From Primulina eburnea (taxonomy: Eukaryota > Streptophyta > Magnoliopsida > Lamiales > Gesneriaceae), in the NCBI RefSeq assembly GCF_022965805.1, contig NC_133103.1, positions 26,322,445 through 26,386,444 of the forward strand: a stretch of DNA of 64,000 nucleotides. The letters are read 5' to 3'. The notes under the pieces were generated by a model. That model searched no databases. It saw only the letters and a list, made by a program, of their open reading frames with translations, and was not told the DNA's origin. Of the stretch, positions 44,831-55,808 are shown one piece after another; position 1 is the stretch's first letter, and every line of letters starts with the position of its first letter. The translations under genes were made by a program, and so were the position numbers.

Positions 44831-46620
44831 GCACAATATTCTAAGATGTTTGCAGATATAGGAAACAACAGTGGCTCAATCATGAAATCAATCAATGAAT
44901 GGATCCAATAAACTTTTATTGATTTCGAATAGAAATGAAAGTATAAAAATAGAAAGTTCAATAAGTTTCAATACATATATAGGTCAAAAATATTTTATAA
45001 ATGGTTTTGAGATTTTAATATAGATGAAAATCCTATGTCACGAGGTTTCCAGAACATTTTGCGGAATCGAAATTTGAATTTCCTACCAAAGTTATGAGTT
45101 ATTGAAAAAAAAAACGCGATTTCAGAGGCATAAAAATCTATCTTCTAAACTATCGAGTGTGGGTACATTAAGCTTTATCTCAAATACGATTTTTTTAGCT
45201 TCTAGTGCGGTTGCGCTTAATAGATGGCACGGATGCGTTGTACCGTCTGTTCATCCTTAACAATTTTCAACAACAGCCGTTTTGGATAGGAATTCACTGG
45301 TCACTTGGAAAAATATGATGTTTTGCCACATTTTTTTAGAATTGTTCTCAACTGGATTATGAACTTAGCAGGTCTCATGCAACTTAAATGACATGCCTCA
45401 GCTTGTTAACATCCAACATTGTTCAACAATTTAATATTAAGAACAATAAATCTCATAGAACAATATAAATCAAACACTCTATTACATAAATAATTTGTCA
45501 TTACAACGAAAATTCCAAGATGACGAAATAAAATAGCGGAAGCATTTTATGACTTAAATAAATCAAAATAACTAAACTAAAATAAGTGTGTAAACTTCAA
45601 ATCCTCCTCTTCAACCCAAAAACATATATTGTTCCTCGTCATCTAACAAATTTTCATTATTATTTGTGGAGAGAGATTAAGGGGTGAGTATTTTGTCAAA
45701 TACTCGGTAGATGGGGGCCGATTAATCATAATGAATAACAACTGTATAAATATCTTTGTACGATTGTAAAATACAAATCAAGAAAGAACAAAACAAATGA
45801 CACTCAAAATCATATTATTTTTCATGGTTAACTAATCAGTCCCTATTTTTAATTCTCTAAAGGGATAAACCATGATAACGGTTACTTATATCCCTTCTCA
45901 TCAGGATCATAATAAAACTTGTCAATTATAAAAAAATTCCCTTACCATTTCAAATTCAAATAATAACTTCGCCTTCAAATAATTTCGAACATGTTATCTA
46001 ATGTAATTATTATATCGAAGCAAATCAAAGCGAATTAACCATATATCGAATTGAAAGAATATATTGTGTCAATCAAATTTCCAAATAGATACGTATATAT
46101 TTTAACAACATAAGCCTAATTACATATGGTCAAGAAAAACGTGAGAAAAGATCTCTAGAAGCTTGAAAATCCTAGCTAGAAAGTTGCTCGAACTTGGACC
46201 AACCGTCACTTGAACTCGGCAGAGTGTTGCGCGAAATTTTGGCTGAACATGGTAGGGTAATTAGAAATTTGTGTGCTTGTGAGGGTGTGAATTTTGTATG
46301 GCTTGAGGCCTTATTTACAAGTGTTGCATCCCTCTAAATTTTGGCATGAATCGTGCTATTATTGGCTATCGAATCATTCGATAATTAACTGAAAAATCTC
46401 TTCCATAATATGGTGCAAATCATTACATGGTCAATACAATTTTATTCCATGATTTTGAAAAGTTGAGTACTAAGTCTAGGTTTTCTGCTGATAATTTAAC
46501 ATGTTATTGGGCTAAAACTAAGTAATTATGTGGGCTTCAACCGCAAGTTTTGTGGGCCTTAAAATACAAATCCAAACTTACAAGCCTAATATAGAGAACT
46601 TGTTTAAACTAAAAGTTGAT
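44831..46620 (-). repeat. E4a leader and LTR remnant
   Basis: 44831-45290 matches 49240-49735 (agatgtttgcagatatagga, caatcatgaaatcaatcaat). A decayed word pair at 45205-45237 (centres 45210.5 and 45231.5) is 21 bp apart. The rest is AT-rich with no gene. Confidence 0.5.
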
Positions 46621-46922
46621 GGTGTATTGCTTGTTTGTGTAACAGGTGCTACAAATGTACTCGCCTCTTGAACTAATTTTTTCATTCAGAAAATGGAATC
46701 CTACTTGTAACAATGTTGTCCATTTTTCTAAAAAACTGATAAAGAACTATTTGGTCGGCAGGCTGCTGACACAAGTTTTTTATGTTGGCCCCTCAGCTAA
46801 TTGGGTGAAGATTAGTTTATGGAGAAACATTGCAATTGAGTCCTATAACTTCACATGTTTTGTGTTTTAAGTTATATAACTTGTCAATTTCTATATTCAA
46901 AATTATGAACTTAGATATATAC

Positions 46923-47005
<83 letters not shown>

Positions 47006-47379
47006 AAAAAATTGTGTTTAGGAGCGAGTTCAAGTGAATCCTGCTGGATGTTTGGTCATGATGGGTCAACCTTAGCAAATTGATAATCGTTGGGGAGTTG
47101 CAACTTTCCAAAAGGTAATCTCGCACTTCATTTTAGAAATCTATGTTATATCTTAACAACTTAAGTTTTTTCATTGTATCACTGACTAGATTTTGATGTT
47201 AGGAACTATATAAGGATGTGCTTGGATTGATGAATTTGAAATGATAGATTATAATTACTTGGATTGTTTAGATGAAAAAATTCTATTAATTTCAAATCCG
47301 CTCTATATCAAGCTAAACAACTTTAATAGCAGTTGTTGATTTCAAATACAACTAAGATAAGTGTCATTCATTAGGAAAT
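46621..47379. other. Unassigned AT-rich stretch
   Basis: No recognised element. It contains a CA/TA microsatellite and short frames flanked by GT/AG-like junctions, too weak to call exons. Confidence 0.3.
46915..47001. repeat. (TA)n-(CA)n-(TA)n microsatellite
   Basis: Alternating TA, a central acacac run, then a long TA run. Confidence 0.9.
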
Positions 47380-47399
47380 CACAGTGTCTGTATCTTGTC

Positions 47400-48150
47400 A
47401 AATTGTATTAGGAATATCATCTGTCTTGACATTTAGCTGATAATAGTTTGACCTTAGATCGAGCTTAGAAAAGACTGTAGCTCCTTTTAGTTGATCGAAA
47501 ATGTCTTCTATCCTTGGAAGATGATATATGTTATTGATTTGATATTGTTCAGTTCATTGTAATCAATACACAATCTCGTATTTTCATCTTTATTTATAAA
47601 CAAGACTAGAGATCTCCACAGAGATAAAATTATTCTAATTTTTTTTTTATCTAAAAGAGTTGGTCCTTCAATTCCTTGAGATCTTCTTGAGCCATTCGAT
47701 AGAGTGCTCTCGAAATTGGTGTGGCACCACGAACCAAATTAATCTTCATGAAATACATCCAAATTCCTGCAATACAAGAACACCTTATATTTTGAGCTCG
47801 ACTCCTTATTTTAACACGTTTACCATTGTTATGTAGGATCCTTCACCAAACTTTATGACTTTCCAGATTTGGGAAGCATATAGGAGGGATTTATGTTCCT
47901 TGAACTTGCCATGGTAGAATATTTCCACTTACTTTGGCGCCTGAAGTTTGATGTTATTTCTACGACAATCCACAAATACATTGTTCTTGGCTAACCAATC
48001 CATTCCCAGAATAGCATCAAATTCTACCATATTGTGCTTCAGCTCCAATTGTATGCATATCGGTACAAATTTTACAGTTACGATGTACTTTATGTGCCTC
48101 AATAGTCTTACTAGTGGGTGTTGATTCTCGAAATGGTTCAACAAGTTATT
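47400..48150 (-). pseudogene. E4b eroded protease-RT of a chromovirus
   Basis: Minus-strand remnants of gypsy pol. At 47929-48144 the post-active-site protease block FDAILGMDWLAKNNVFVDC is clear. Around 47690-47740 pieces of ELKDQL and PISRALYRMA occur. Around 47440-47560 the RT words [15 protein letters not shown] and [13 protein letters not shown] can be read with interruptions. The catalytic FIDD segment and everything after it are missing to the left. An old copy with many stops. Confidence 0.7.
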
Positions 48151-48182
48151 CAGGTAAAATCAATTACTTCTTAGTTAAACTT

Positions 48183-49300
48183 TTAGATATGAAGGAGTAT
48201 GTGGCACCATAACCAAAACAAGAGCGTTGGGCTTATTTTCCTTTGGCATGTTCTGGGCGGCACTAGTGCTTGATTCGGTTCCTGTATCTTTGGGTTCAGG
48301 AGAATCAACAACGTTGTGTACCAATTTTCCACGGTTAAAGCATGCTCCAGAATTCCAATGACATTCTCTCGTGTGTCATAGTTAGCAAGTAGGATATGAT
48401 TTAATTTTTGGACAGGTTGAGGAAGGTTATCTAGTTGACCCACTTGACGGAATTATCTGATTTAGTTTTTCTTTACCTTGAGAAGGCTGACTCGTGAGGG
48501 GTCGTTTATTCTTGTTCTCATCCTCTCACCACTTGATATCAGTTTCAACTTTAATGGCTGCTCCCATCAGGTATGCAAAAGTGGTATGTTGGCACAATAC
48601 CATGGTCGATTGGATTCGACTAGTCAAGCCTTTCTTGAAGTAATACATCTTCATATTGTCGTCTGCCATGATATTAGGGAATAGGTTCCAAGGGAGTTGA
48701 ACCTCGAAGTGTACTACACTACCAACATATCCAAATCCTAGGTGAAATTTTTTATTTCACTCAAATTTTGCAATTGAATTTCAGCCAGATAATAATTTTT
48801 GAAAAATTCTATTTGAAATGATGGCCACTTGATTGGTCTAGCTATTGACATGGTTGGAGAAATTTTTTAACAACATTTTTTTTCTTCCAAGAACGATGTC
48901 ACCACATCCATCTTAAGTCCTTCTGGAACTTTCAGTAGTCAGAGCTAGGTCTCAATATTCTTTAGCTAGTTTTGGCCAACTTCTAGATCAAGATTTCCAT
49001 CAAACGTTGGAACTCGATTACTTCGAAAAGACTCATAATGGTACTTGATTCCACTTGGTGGTGTAGAGGGTGGTGGCTAATTGGCATTAAGGTTCACCAA
49101 TAATTGCAGTGTTGTTGATAGGAATCGAGTTCTCTTTGTTAAAGCTAAACAATGGTGGTGGTGGCGGAGTTCCATCATCATAATTGTTTTTGCAATTAAC
49201 ATAGAGCGGATTGTGGTTGTTTAAGGGAGATCTTCTAGTCATTTCCTATAATTGCACAAGATTATAAGATGTTTGCAGATATAGGAAAAAATATAGGCTC
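48183..49300 (-). pseudogene. E4b eroded gag
   Basis: Upstream (minus sense) of the E4b protease. Pieces of the gag C-terminus can be read (QLDNLPQPVQKLNHILLANY, GILEHALTVENW), with the knuckle cysteines mostly lost. It aligns along its length to E4a 43800-44830, so the two are copies of one family. Many stops and gaps. Confidence 0.6.
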
Positions 49301-49735
49301 AATCATGAAATCAATCAATGAATGGATACAATAAATTTTTATAGATTTCAGATATAAATAAAGTATATAATAGGCAATTAAAAAGTTTTGACACGTATAC
49401 AAATCGAATGAAATTTTTCTATAAAATTTTCAAAAATGAAAAGTTTGTAGATTTTGATATAGATGAAAAGACTACGTCATGAGGTTTTCGTAACAGTTGG
49501 CTTCATCGCATTTTGAGTTTCCTACCAAAAGTATGATTCATGCAAAAAAAACATCTAAATAAAAAAGGCCGATTTCGAAGGCCTACAAATCTAAAATTAA
49601 AACTTCGAAGCGCTAATACTCTAGGCATTGTATCATATAATAATTTTTTAGCGTCGAGCGCGGGTGTCCTAAAAAAATGGTGTGGATGTGTTTTGTCATC
49701 TTTCGGCCTTAAAAACTTTAATCAACAGCAGTCTC
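49301..49735 (-). repeat. E4b leader and truncated LTR
   Basis: Matches 44880-45290. It includes a decayed word pair centred at 49663.5 and 49684.5 (21 bp). It is cut at about 49736 by E6 sequence in opposite orientation. Confidence 0.55.
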
Positions 49736-49737
49736 CG

Positions 49738-50128
49738 GGTGTTATGATGTTTGGGAAGAGAGGCAAGCTGAGTTCGAGATTCATTGGACCGTTCGAAATT
49801 CTTGACAGAGTTGGAACACTAGCTTATCATGTAGCCCTTCCGTCAAATTTGGCTGGAGTACATGATGTATTCCACGTCTCGATGCTGAGGAAGTATATAG
49901 CAAATCCTTTGCATGTCTTGAGTTTTGAGCCGTTGCAGTTGGCTCCAGATCTGTCGTATGAGGAAAGACCTGTCCAAATCCTTGACAGACAAGCAGGAGC
50001 GGATACTCCAGAACAAAGTGACCAAGTTGGTCAAACTCCGGTGGCTGAATCAATCAGTGAAGGAGGCCACTTGGGAGGCCGAGTCAGATATGAAGAATCA
50101 CTACCCGGAGCTGTTTGGTAAGATTTAA
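49738..50128 (+). pseudogene. E6 pol tail: integrase C-terminus and chromodomain
   Basis: Plus-strand chromovirus remnant. It begins abruptly at [22 protein letters not shown] (integrase C-terminal module) and continues [10 protein letters not shown] and [13 protein letters not shown], the start of the chromodomain. A frame change near 49985 is needed to reach [15 protein letters not shown] and ATWEAESDM, then HYPELFGK. The chromodomain aromatic Trp (ATWE) is present here, unlike E5. All upstream pol is missing, so this is the 3' end of a truncated insertion. The closest sequence in the window is the E5 pol end. Confidence 0.85.
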
Positions 50129-50147
50129 TTTTGAAGACGAAATTTAT

Positions 50148-50164
50148 TTAATTGGGGGAGGAAT
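50148..50164 (+). promoter_or_regulatory. Polypurine tract of E6
   Basis: aattgggggaggaat directly before LTR TGTAGAGCCC. Confidence 0.8.
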
Positions 50165-52393
50165 TGTAGAGCCCAAAATCAGTACACGTAAAACATATGC
50201 ATTTATTTAAATTGCTAAATTATTTTATCTAATTTAAAAATGATTTCAGCATTGCACGATTAATGATTTGCATTATTTTAAATTATCATATGTTTATTTG
50301 ATGCATGTTAAAATGTTTTCTTTAGTTTTATATTTCAGGCGAATATTCGATACGAGATCGGGAAAAGAGACCGATGACGATTTAGGCGATTACTGAAAAT
50401 GTGGTATTTTATTTCAAGTCAAGAAAATTAGTATTGTAAATGTTTTTTTTTTTTTGGAATTTTAGGCATTTTAAAGTCTAAGTTAATTTATTAAGTGATT
50501 TTGAGATTTTAAGCTTTTCAAATACCAATTTGGAGATTTTAATCTTGAAACTTGGTACCCAATTATTTTATTTAAGCTTTGAGTAGTATTGAATAATTAA
50601 AGTAGTATTATTTTTATTTCTAATTATTTAATTAAGCACTTTTAACCCCTAATTAGTTAATTAATTAATTAACCAAGCACTTTTCACCTAATCTAAACTC
50701 GTACACATGTTACACACACAACACACCCACACTTACATGATATTTTGAGAGGAAAAAACTAGGGTTCTATTGTTCAGCAGCAGCCACTCTCCCCCTTGCG
50801 AAATTTCTAAAGATTTACGTTGGTTTTTCGAGTGAAAATTGTGTAGCAAGCGTCGCCTGTTCATCTCCCGCAGTCCACCGCGTCGATATTCGTCATCTTC
50901 GAGCGTTTAGACGTAAAGGCATGCATATTCTTTTATTTTGCATCAATCTTGTCGTAGTAAGTATTTTGTTGTTTATTGTACGCGAAATCCATTTATGTGG
51001 TGCAAAAAATTTGAGCAAAATGTTTGAAACACTTTTGGATCAAAATTTTAGATCTCAAAACCGAGTTTGATGTCATTTTGATCACTGTGAAATTTCGGTT
51101 GGTTTTTTGGAAATATTTTCAACATATAAAACGCATTACTTTTTGATATCTTTTATTTGAAAGTAAATTCGTGATTTTTGGATAAGAAATGAGTGTGTTA
51201 TGATCATTTTCGTGTGACTGCTCAAACTGTGATGCTCAAACGATTTTTTTATATATAAAAAACCAAATTTGCAATCATTTCTAATCATGTGAATTTTCGG
51301 TCGATTTTCTGTAAAATATTTCAGCATATGTAACGTAGTACATTTTGATATCTTTGACTTGACAGTAAATTCGTAATTTTTAGACAAGAGGCGAGTGAGA
51401 TATGATCATTTTTGTGTGACTGCTCAAATTTTAAAAAAATGTTCTTCGAGTGTCGCAGGGCACCGCTCGGGCGGTAAGCACTACCCGATAAAATCTTACC
51501 GCCCAAGCGCCAAGCATTTTGGAAAAAAAATTTAAAAATTTTGTCTTGGGCATGCATGCATAAGGAATGTATTAGTATGTTCGTCGTGCGAAAAAAATAT
51601 TTTATATTTTTGAGGTATACTAATTGTCTTGTGACCAAATTATGAACGGGTTTGGAAGTCGGTGAACGTGGCCAAGGACCTCTCCACCCCAATAAAGTAT
51701 GACCATGTTTTGATCAGGATTGGAAAGCGGTAAAGAATGACCAGGGACCAATCCACCCGGTAAAGTATGACTGGGGATCTTATATATGTGGTAGTGAACA
51801 TCCCTGCCAACCCAGTATTGTGGTTTTGTCTTACCAGACACATTTAGGTATGAGTCACTTGCTTTGAAACATATATCTACGCAAAATGATGTGACGCATG
51901 TTTAAGTATGTATGATGCAATTATGTTATGAAAAGTTTTACAATATGATGACACGTCTATGCCTATGTAATTACGTTCAAGTTTAAGTAAGTATGATATA
52001 ATTTAAAATGCAAGTGGTTTTCATACGTATTACTTGTTATTATCAGTTTATACATGTTGAGTCTTTAGACTCACTAGACTTGATCGATACAGGTGATGAC
52101 GAGTATGAGGAGACGAGAGGTGGTGATCAGTGAGTTGGCTCGGACTGCGCAGTGGACTTACCCGAGGACCGCCTTAGTTTTTAAGATTTTTATGCATGTT
52201 GTTTCATTTACTCTGATTTTTAAGGAATTTACTTTATGATATTTTAAACAAGTACTTGTTGCAAGTCGTTTACAATTTCAAATTTTTGTTCAATCATGTT
52301 TATTATGTGGCATTATGAATGATAATTTCTTATTTAAGAAAATTTTTAATTTTTTCGTAATTTTAAGTATGTTTAAAAGTATGGTACGTTACA
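50165..52393 (+). repeat. 3' LTR of E6 (2229 bp)
   Basis: From TGTAGAGCCCAAAATC to gtacgttaca. Same family as the E5 LTR (shared start, cgagatcggg...gagaccgatgacga, agtttagactcactagacttgatcga blocks), opposite strand. No gene inside; plus- and minus-strand frames here are chance. Confidence 0.82.
51463..51510 (+). repeat. GC-rich inverted repeat in E6 LTR
   Basis: GCTCGGGCGGTAAG and CTTACCGCCCAAGC, one mismatch, cores 36 bp apart. A single pair; wording like the solo LTR although the LTR family is different. Confidence 0.85.
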
Positions 52394-53300
52394 CCTAAAT
52401 TCTTCAATGTCCTGAAGTATGCATGACCCAAATTTTGATGCCACAGATCTAGTACACTTACCTTTGTGTGTCTGAAAGCATGTTTTTCTCCCTGTTGATA
52501 ACAGTTATCAGCAGGTTCTGTACCTGTCATAACACAAGCATTATAAGCATTAAACTTCACAAGTAGTTTGTCAAAAGTCATCATCACATAATTCATTAAT
52601 GCTTATTAAGTTTGAGTTAAGTGTCTCGACAATTATGAAGCTTAGGGAGTCCATCCACGTTCCATGTTCCTTTTCGACACACAAAATGACGTCTCATTTT
52701 CTTAGGCTTTTGTATAGAATTTTTCCTCTTTGTTGGAAGACTTCTGGCATATAATTAACTTTTGAAGAGTTTGAAATATCTTTACTCTCTCTCGCAAAAG
52801 TAGTCGGCTATGATCTTGAGTTAGAGGATTATCCAAATTCAAACACACTATTGTTAAACCACATACCGGCTTTACTGTCTTTTCCCATAATCAATGTGGA
52901 GTCAAGTTTGGCTGAGCTCGAGTTGAACTTAGCAAGTGTCTCTCTAGCCTTTTCGAGTTCAGCCTTTCTCTTGCACATCTCCAAGTCCTTCTTTCTTAAC
53001 ATCACTTCAATTCTGGCCACACAACCTTTTAGCTCGATGTTACGCTCTGAGCTCTTTATTAAATTACCGATGTACATGCTTGATCTCTTGCGGCATCTTA
53101 AAATCTCTGCTTCATCCAATCGATCACAGCAACTATCTTTGATTATTTGTAAGCTTCCTTTGCCATAGAGTTTATTCCTTGAATAAATTCCTACAAAATA
53201 TGGAAATAAAAATTTCATTAGTAAATAAACTCTTTTAAATAAATATATCACATCTAGAGTTTTTTTCAAAGATTTCAACAGTCAAGAGAGACAAATTCTA
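52394..53300 (-). pseudogene. Copia relic (gag end, GAG-pre-integrase)
   Basis: Minus-strand remnants of a copia polyprotein into which E6 apparently inserted. At 52394-52596 the GAG-pre-integrase block LDLWHQNLGHAYFRTLKNL is clear, with the His pair of the integrase zinc-binding region. At 52829-53278 a coiled-coil segment (KKDLEMCKRKAELEKARETL, KFNSSSAKLDS) matches the kind of gag/pol linker seen in Sirevirus-like elements. The protease between them is unreadable. No LTR identified for it. Confidence 0.7.
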
Positions 53301-53785
53301 TAATTTAATAAGAACAATATTATAAAAAAATAAATAACTAATATTTCTTTCAGATGTAAACTTGGGAAGACCTCTAGCAACCCTCCTAATCTGCTAATGA
53401 TGCATTAATACCAATCCAACACACTTAATGGTCGATACTAGACATTCACAAACTCAGAAATTTATGCAATGAGTTGGGTTTGATTGTTCATTCTTCACAA
53501 GTCATCAGAAAAAATGCCGAATCTTTACATGGAGCAAATATTTTTTAGCTGTATATATTTGACCGCCCAAGAGGAATGCAAACAAAGAGAAGTCCATGTA
53601 GGATAATAAACGCAGAAGTTTGACATGGATTGATCCTTCCAGGAAAGCTATCAATCTGAAAATCCACTCGTCAACTAAAATGTTTATTCTTAATCTTGTT
53701 CTTCAACATTGCAACAAAACAAATGATATAACAAATACAGTTGTTGAAAATAGTACAGATTGTGAACAAACAAATGAAAACATGG
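53301..53785. other. Non-coding spacer
   Basis: AT-rich, nothing recognised. It ends in catgg, a possible TSD copy of LTR F. Confidence 0.4.
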
Positions 53786-54966
53786 TGTAACACCCTCTGA
53801 TCGGTTTTAATAAAATAACAGCGTAATTTAAAATTTTACTTAAAATGGAGGAAGGATTCAAAATACATTTCAATATATAATCAAAGTATATACATGATCA
53901 ATAAAATGATACAACAAAATACAAAATATCATTTTTATGATCATGTCCAAAATGATATCAAAATAGTCTTCTTCCTTCCTTCTCTATATGCATATGACTC
54001 CGGCCCACAATCAACGTCTCGGCTCGTCACTCTTATCTGCATCACATGAAATAACTGAAATGAGTATAAAACTCCGAAAGTGGAACTCTTACATAGCAAT
54101 GGATACATAGCATACTCTGAAAATCATAACTTTGAAAACATTAAATACCATCAACTCTGAAATATAAATACCATAGCATGAATAACAATAACGATGATAT
54201 TCCTCTTTTCTCTGTTGGATTGATATCTATATAGTATCTCTGTCTCTGTACCTATATCCCATCAATATAAATCGATAACTCTGAGGGATATAAGCCTATG
54301 GTCATTGATCAACTAATTGCATGCAATCTATGACTATGTATCTATCAATCCAATAAATCATTTAAATTCTCTCTTTGGCATTAAATCAAACACTTTGAAG
54401 ACTCTTTTCTCTTGTATTCCCTTTTCACAATTGAGACATAAAATGTCTCCATAATATACAACAAAGTGTATCAATACATAGGATGAATCAAATGAAGGGA
54501 ATAGCACATTAAAACCATTGAAACACCATACATATAATATCATGTGAGCACAAGGAATGAAATTCCACTTACAACCAATAGAAACCTTGATTCTATACTC
54601 TTGGTTGAATTCCTACAACAATAAACCATAAATTGTACCATCAACATCTCAATAAATCACAAACCCATACCATTAAATCCATAAAACCAACACCATCACA
54701 AACCCAATACTTCTCCCAACACCAAAACCAAGAAATAAAAAACGCCACAAACTTAGCTTAGCTTCTAGAACCAACAAGAACCTTGTTCTCACCACAAATA
54801 ACCAACAACAAGCTTGAATCAAATATAGGAAATGAAAAGAATGGAACCCTAGCTCTCCCTTGAAGAGAAGAATCGAGAAGAGTGAAGAAAGAATGAGAGA
54901 AATGAGCCAACTCTTGTATTTAAGCACTTAAAACTCCAAAAACACGACTTTAAAAAATCGCTGGCC

Positions 54967-55046
54967 GCCCGGGCGGACATCTTTTTCCGCCCGGGCGCGG
55001 AACTTTCGGCCAAAACACATTTTTCCCGAACAAGACCCGCCCGGGC
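54967..55046 (-). repeat. GC-rich word array in LTR F
   Basis: GCCCGGGC cores centred at 54970.5, 54992.5 and 55042.5: one 22-bp pair and a 72-bp step. A fourth word expected near 55064 is decayed. Confidence 0.85.
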
Positions 55047-55294
55047 GCGCACTCTGCGCACATCCACTTCAAAGATCGCTTCCGAAACGCCTCTTCGCTT
55101 CATAATTTGGAAAAGTGGTAAACTGAAAAGTTGTAGCCCTATGTCTTTTCTTGAATCTTCTTATATTTTTCTATTGAGTCTTATCTTTTAGAAAAGACCG
55201 AATTGATTATCTTCATGCATAAGGATACTAGATTATCTGTGGGCCGAGGAGAAAAGGGGCTCAGCGTGTACATGAGAGAAGCAAGGAGGTGCGA

Positions 55295-55337
<43 letters not shown>
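55295..55337 (-). pseudogene. rrn23: Plastid 23S rRNA fragment
   Basis: The minus strand contains the universally conserved bacterial-type block ggcggccgtaactataacgg followed by tcctaaggtagcgaaatt. Only 43 bp; not a functional rRNA gene. Bacterial-type spelling (not cytosolic 26S) indicates an organelle source. Confidence 0.8.
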
Positions 55338-55391
55338 TCTTCGGCGCAAGAGCGCTCGATCAGTGGTGACCTGATGACAGGGGAGCCGGCG

Positions 55392-55417
55392 GCCGCCAGC
55401 GTTCATCCTGAGCCAGG
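55392..55417 (-). pseudogene. rrn16: Plastid 16S rRNA 5'-end fragment
   Basis: The minus strand reads cctggctcaggatgaacgct followed by ggcggc, the conserved 5' end of bacterial/plastid 16S rRNA. Mitochondrial 18S differs at 'ggatgaacgctgg', so plastid is favoured. Confidence 0.75.
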
Positions 55418-55424
55418 TAAGTAG

Positions 55425-55486
55425 TCCAAAAAATACTATTAATTCGGCAATAAAACCACTCATACCTGGTAATGCAAGGGAGGCCA
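55425..55486 (-). pseudogene. ndhD: Plastid ndhD fragment
   Basis: The minus strand translates without interruption as [12 protein letters not shown] then IAELIVFFG, a conserved transmembrane stretch of plastid NdhD. About 20 codons only, a gene fragment. Confidence 0.72.
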
Positions 55487-55808
55487 TCGAAAATTTCAGG
55501 TCATTTGGAGGTCTGAGTAAAACGTTATGCTAAATCTCCCAACACGTGTCACTGGAGGAACAACGAAACACACAATACACTTCGGGGCACTTTTGGCTTA
55601 CATTCCACAATGATTTGAACAAAACTCAAAATAAGAAAGTTATAGCCTTATGTCATATGTTTCTAATGGAAGTGGTCTCACCTCATTTGGATCAATATAC
55701 AATTTATCATGAATTTAATCGTAACGTCGCTACAATAACACTGCACATCATCTAAACCAACCATACTATAAATCATAATTCGAAACTCTTAACATCCAAA
55801 CTATACTT

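Larger units (their letters stand above)
55170..55498. other. Mosaic of plastid DNA fragments (NUPT) inside LTR F
   Basis: Breaks LTR F relative to the solo LTR. It joins at least three distant plastid loci: rrn23 (55295-55337), rrn16 5' end (55392-55417) and ndhD (55425-55486), all reverse-complemented. Intervening pieces are unassigned and may also be organellar. The join of unlinked pieces looks like end-joining filler. Confidence 0.75.
53786..55808 (-). repeat. LTR F, truncated by E5 insertion
   Basis: Plus strand starts TGTAACACCC (the minus-sense LTR end GGGTGTTACA; the solo LTR ends GGGTGTGACA). It shares several blocks with the solo LTR in reverse (cttcggggcacttttggctt, tcatttggaggt, attgatccaaat). 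The outer LTR terminus is not reached before E5 starts at 55809. It carries a word array and the plastid mosaic. A TATA-like ttaaatac lies at about 54915 on the minus strand. Confidence 0.65.

Noticed and set aside
49540..49737. N-terminal extension of the E6 integrase frame
   Set aside because: The open frame before 49738 is E4b LTR sequence in the opposite orientation, not pol.
52829..53168. A separate host gene with a coiled coil
   Set aside because: Context and wording fit the gag/pol linker of a copia relic next to a GAG-pre-integrase block.
55295..55417. Functional rRNA genes
   Set aside because: Only 43 and 26 bp of 23S and 16S are present, joined to other plastid pieces; not complete genes.
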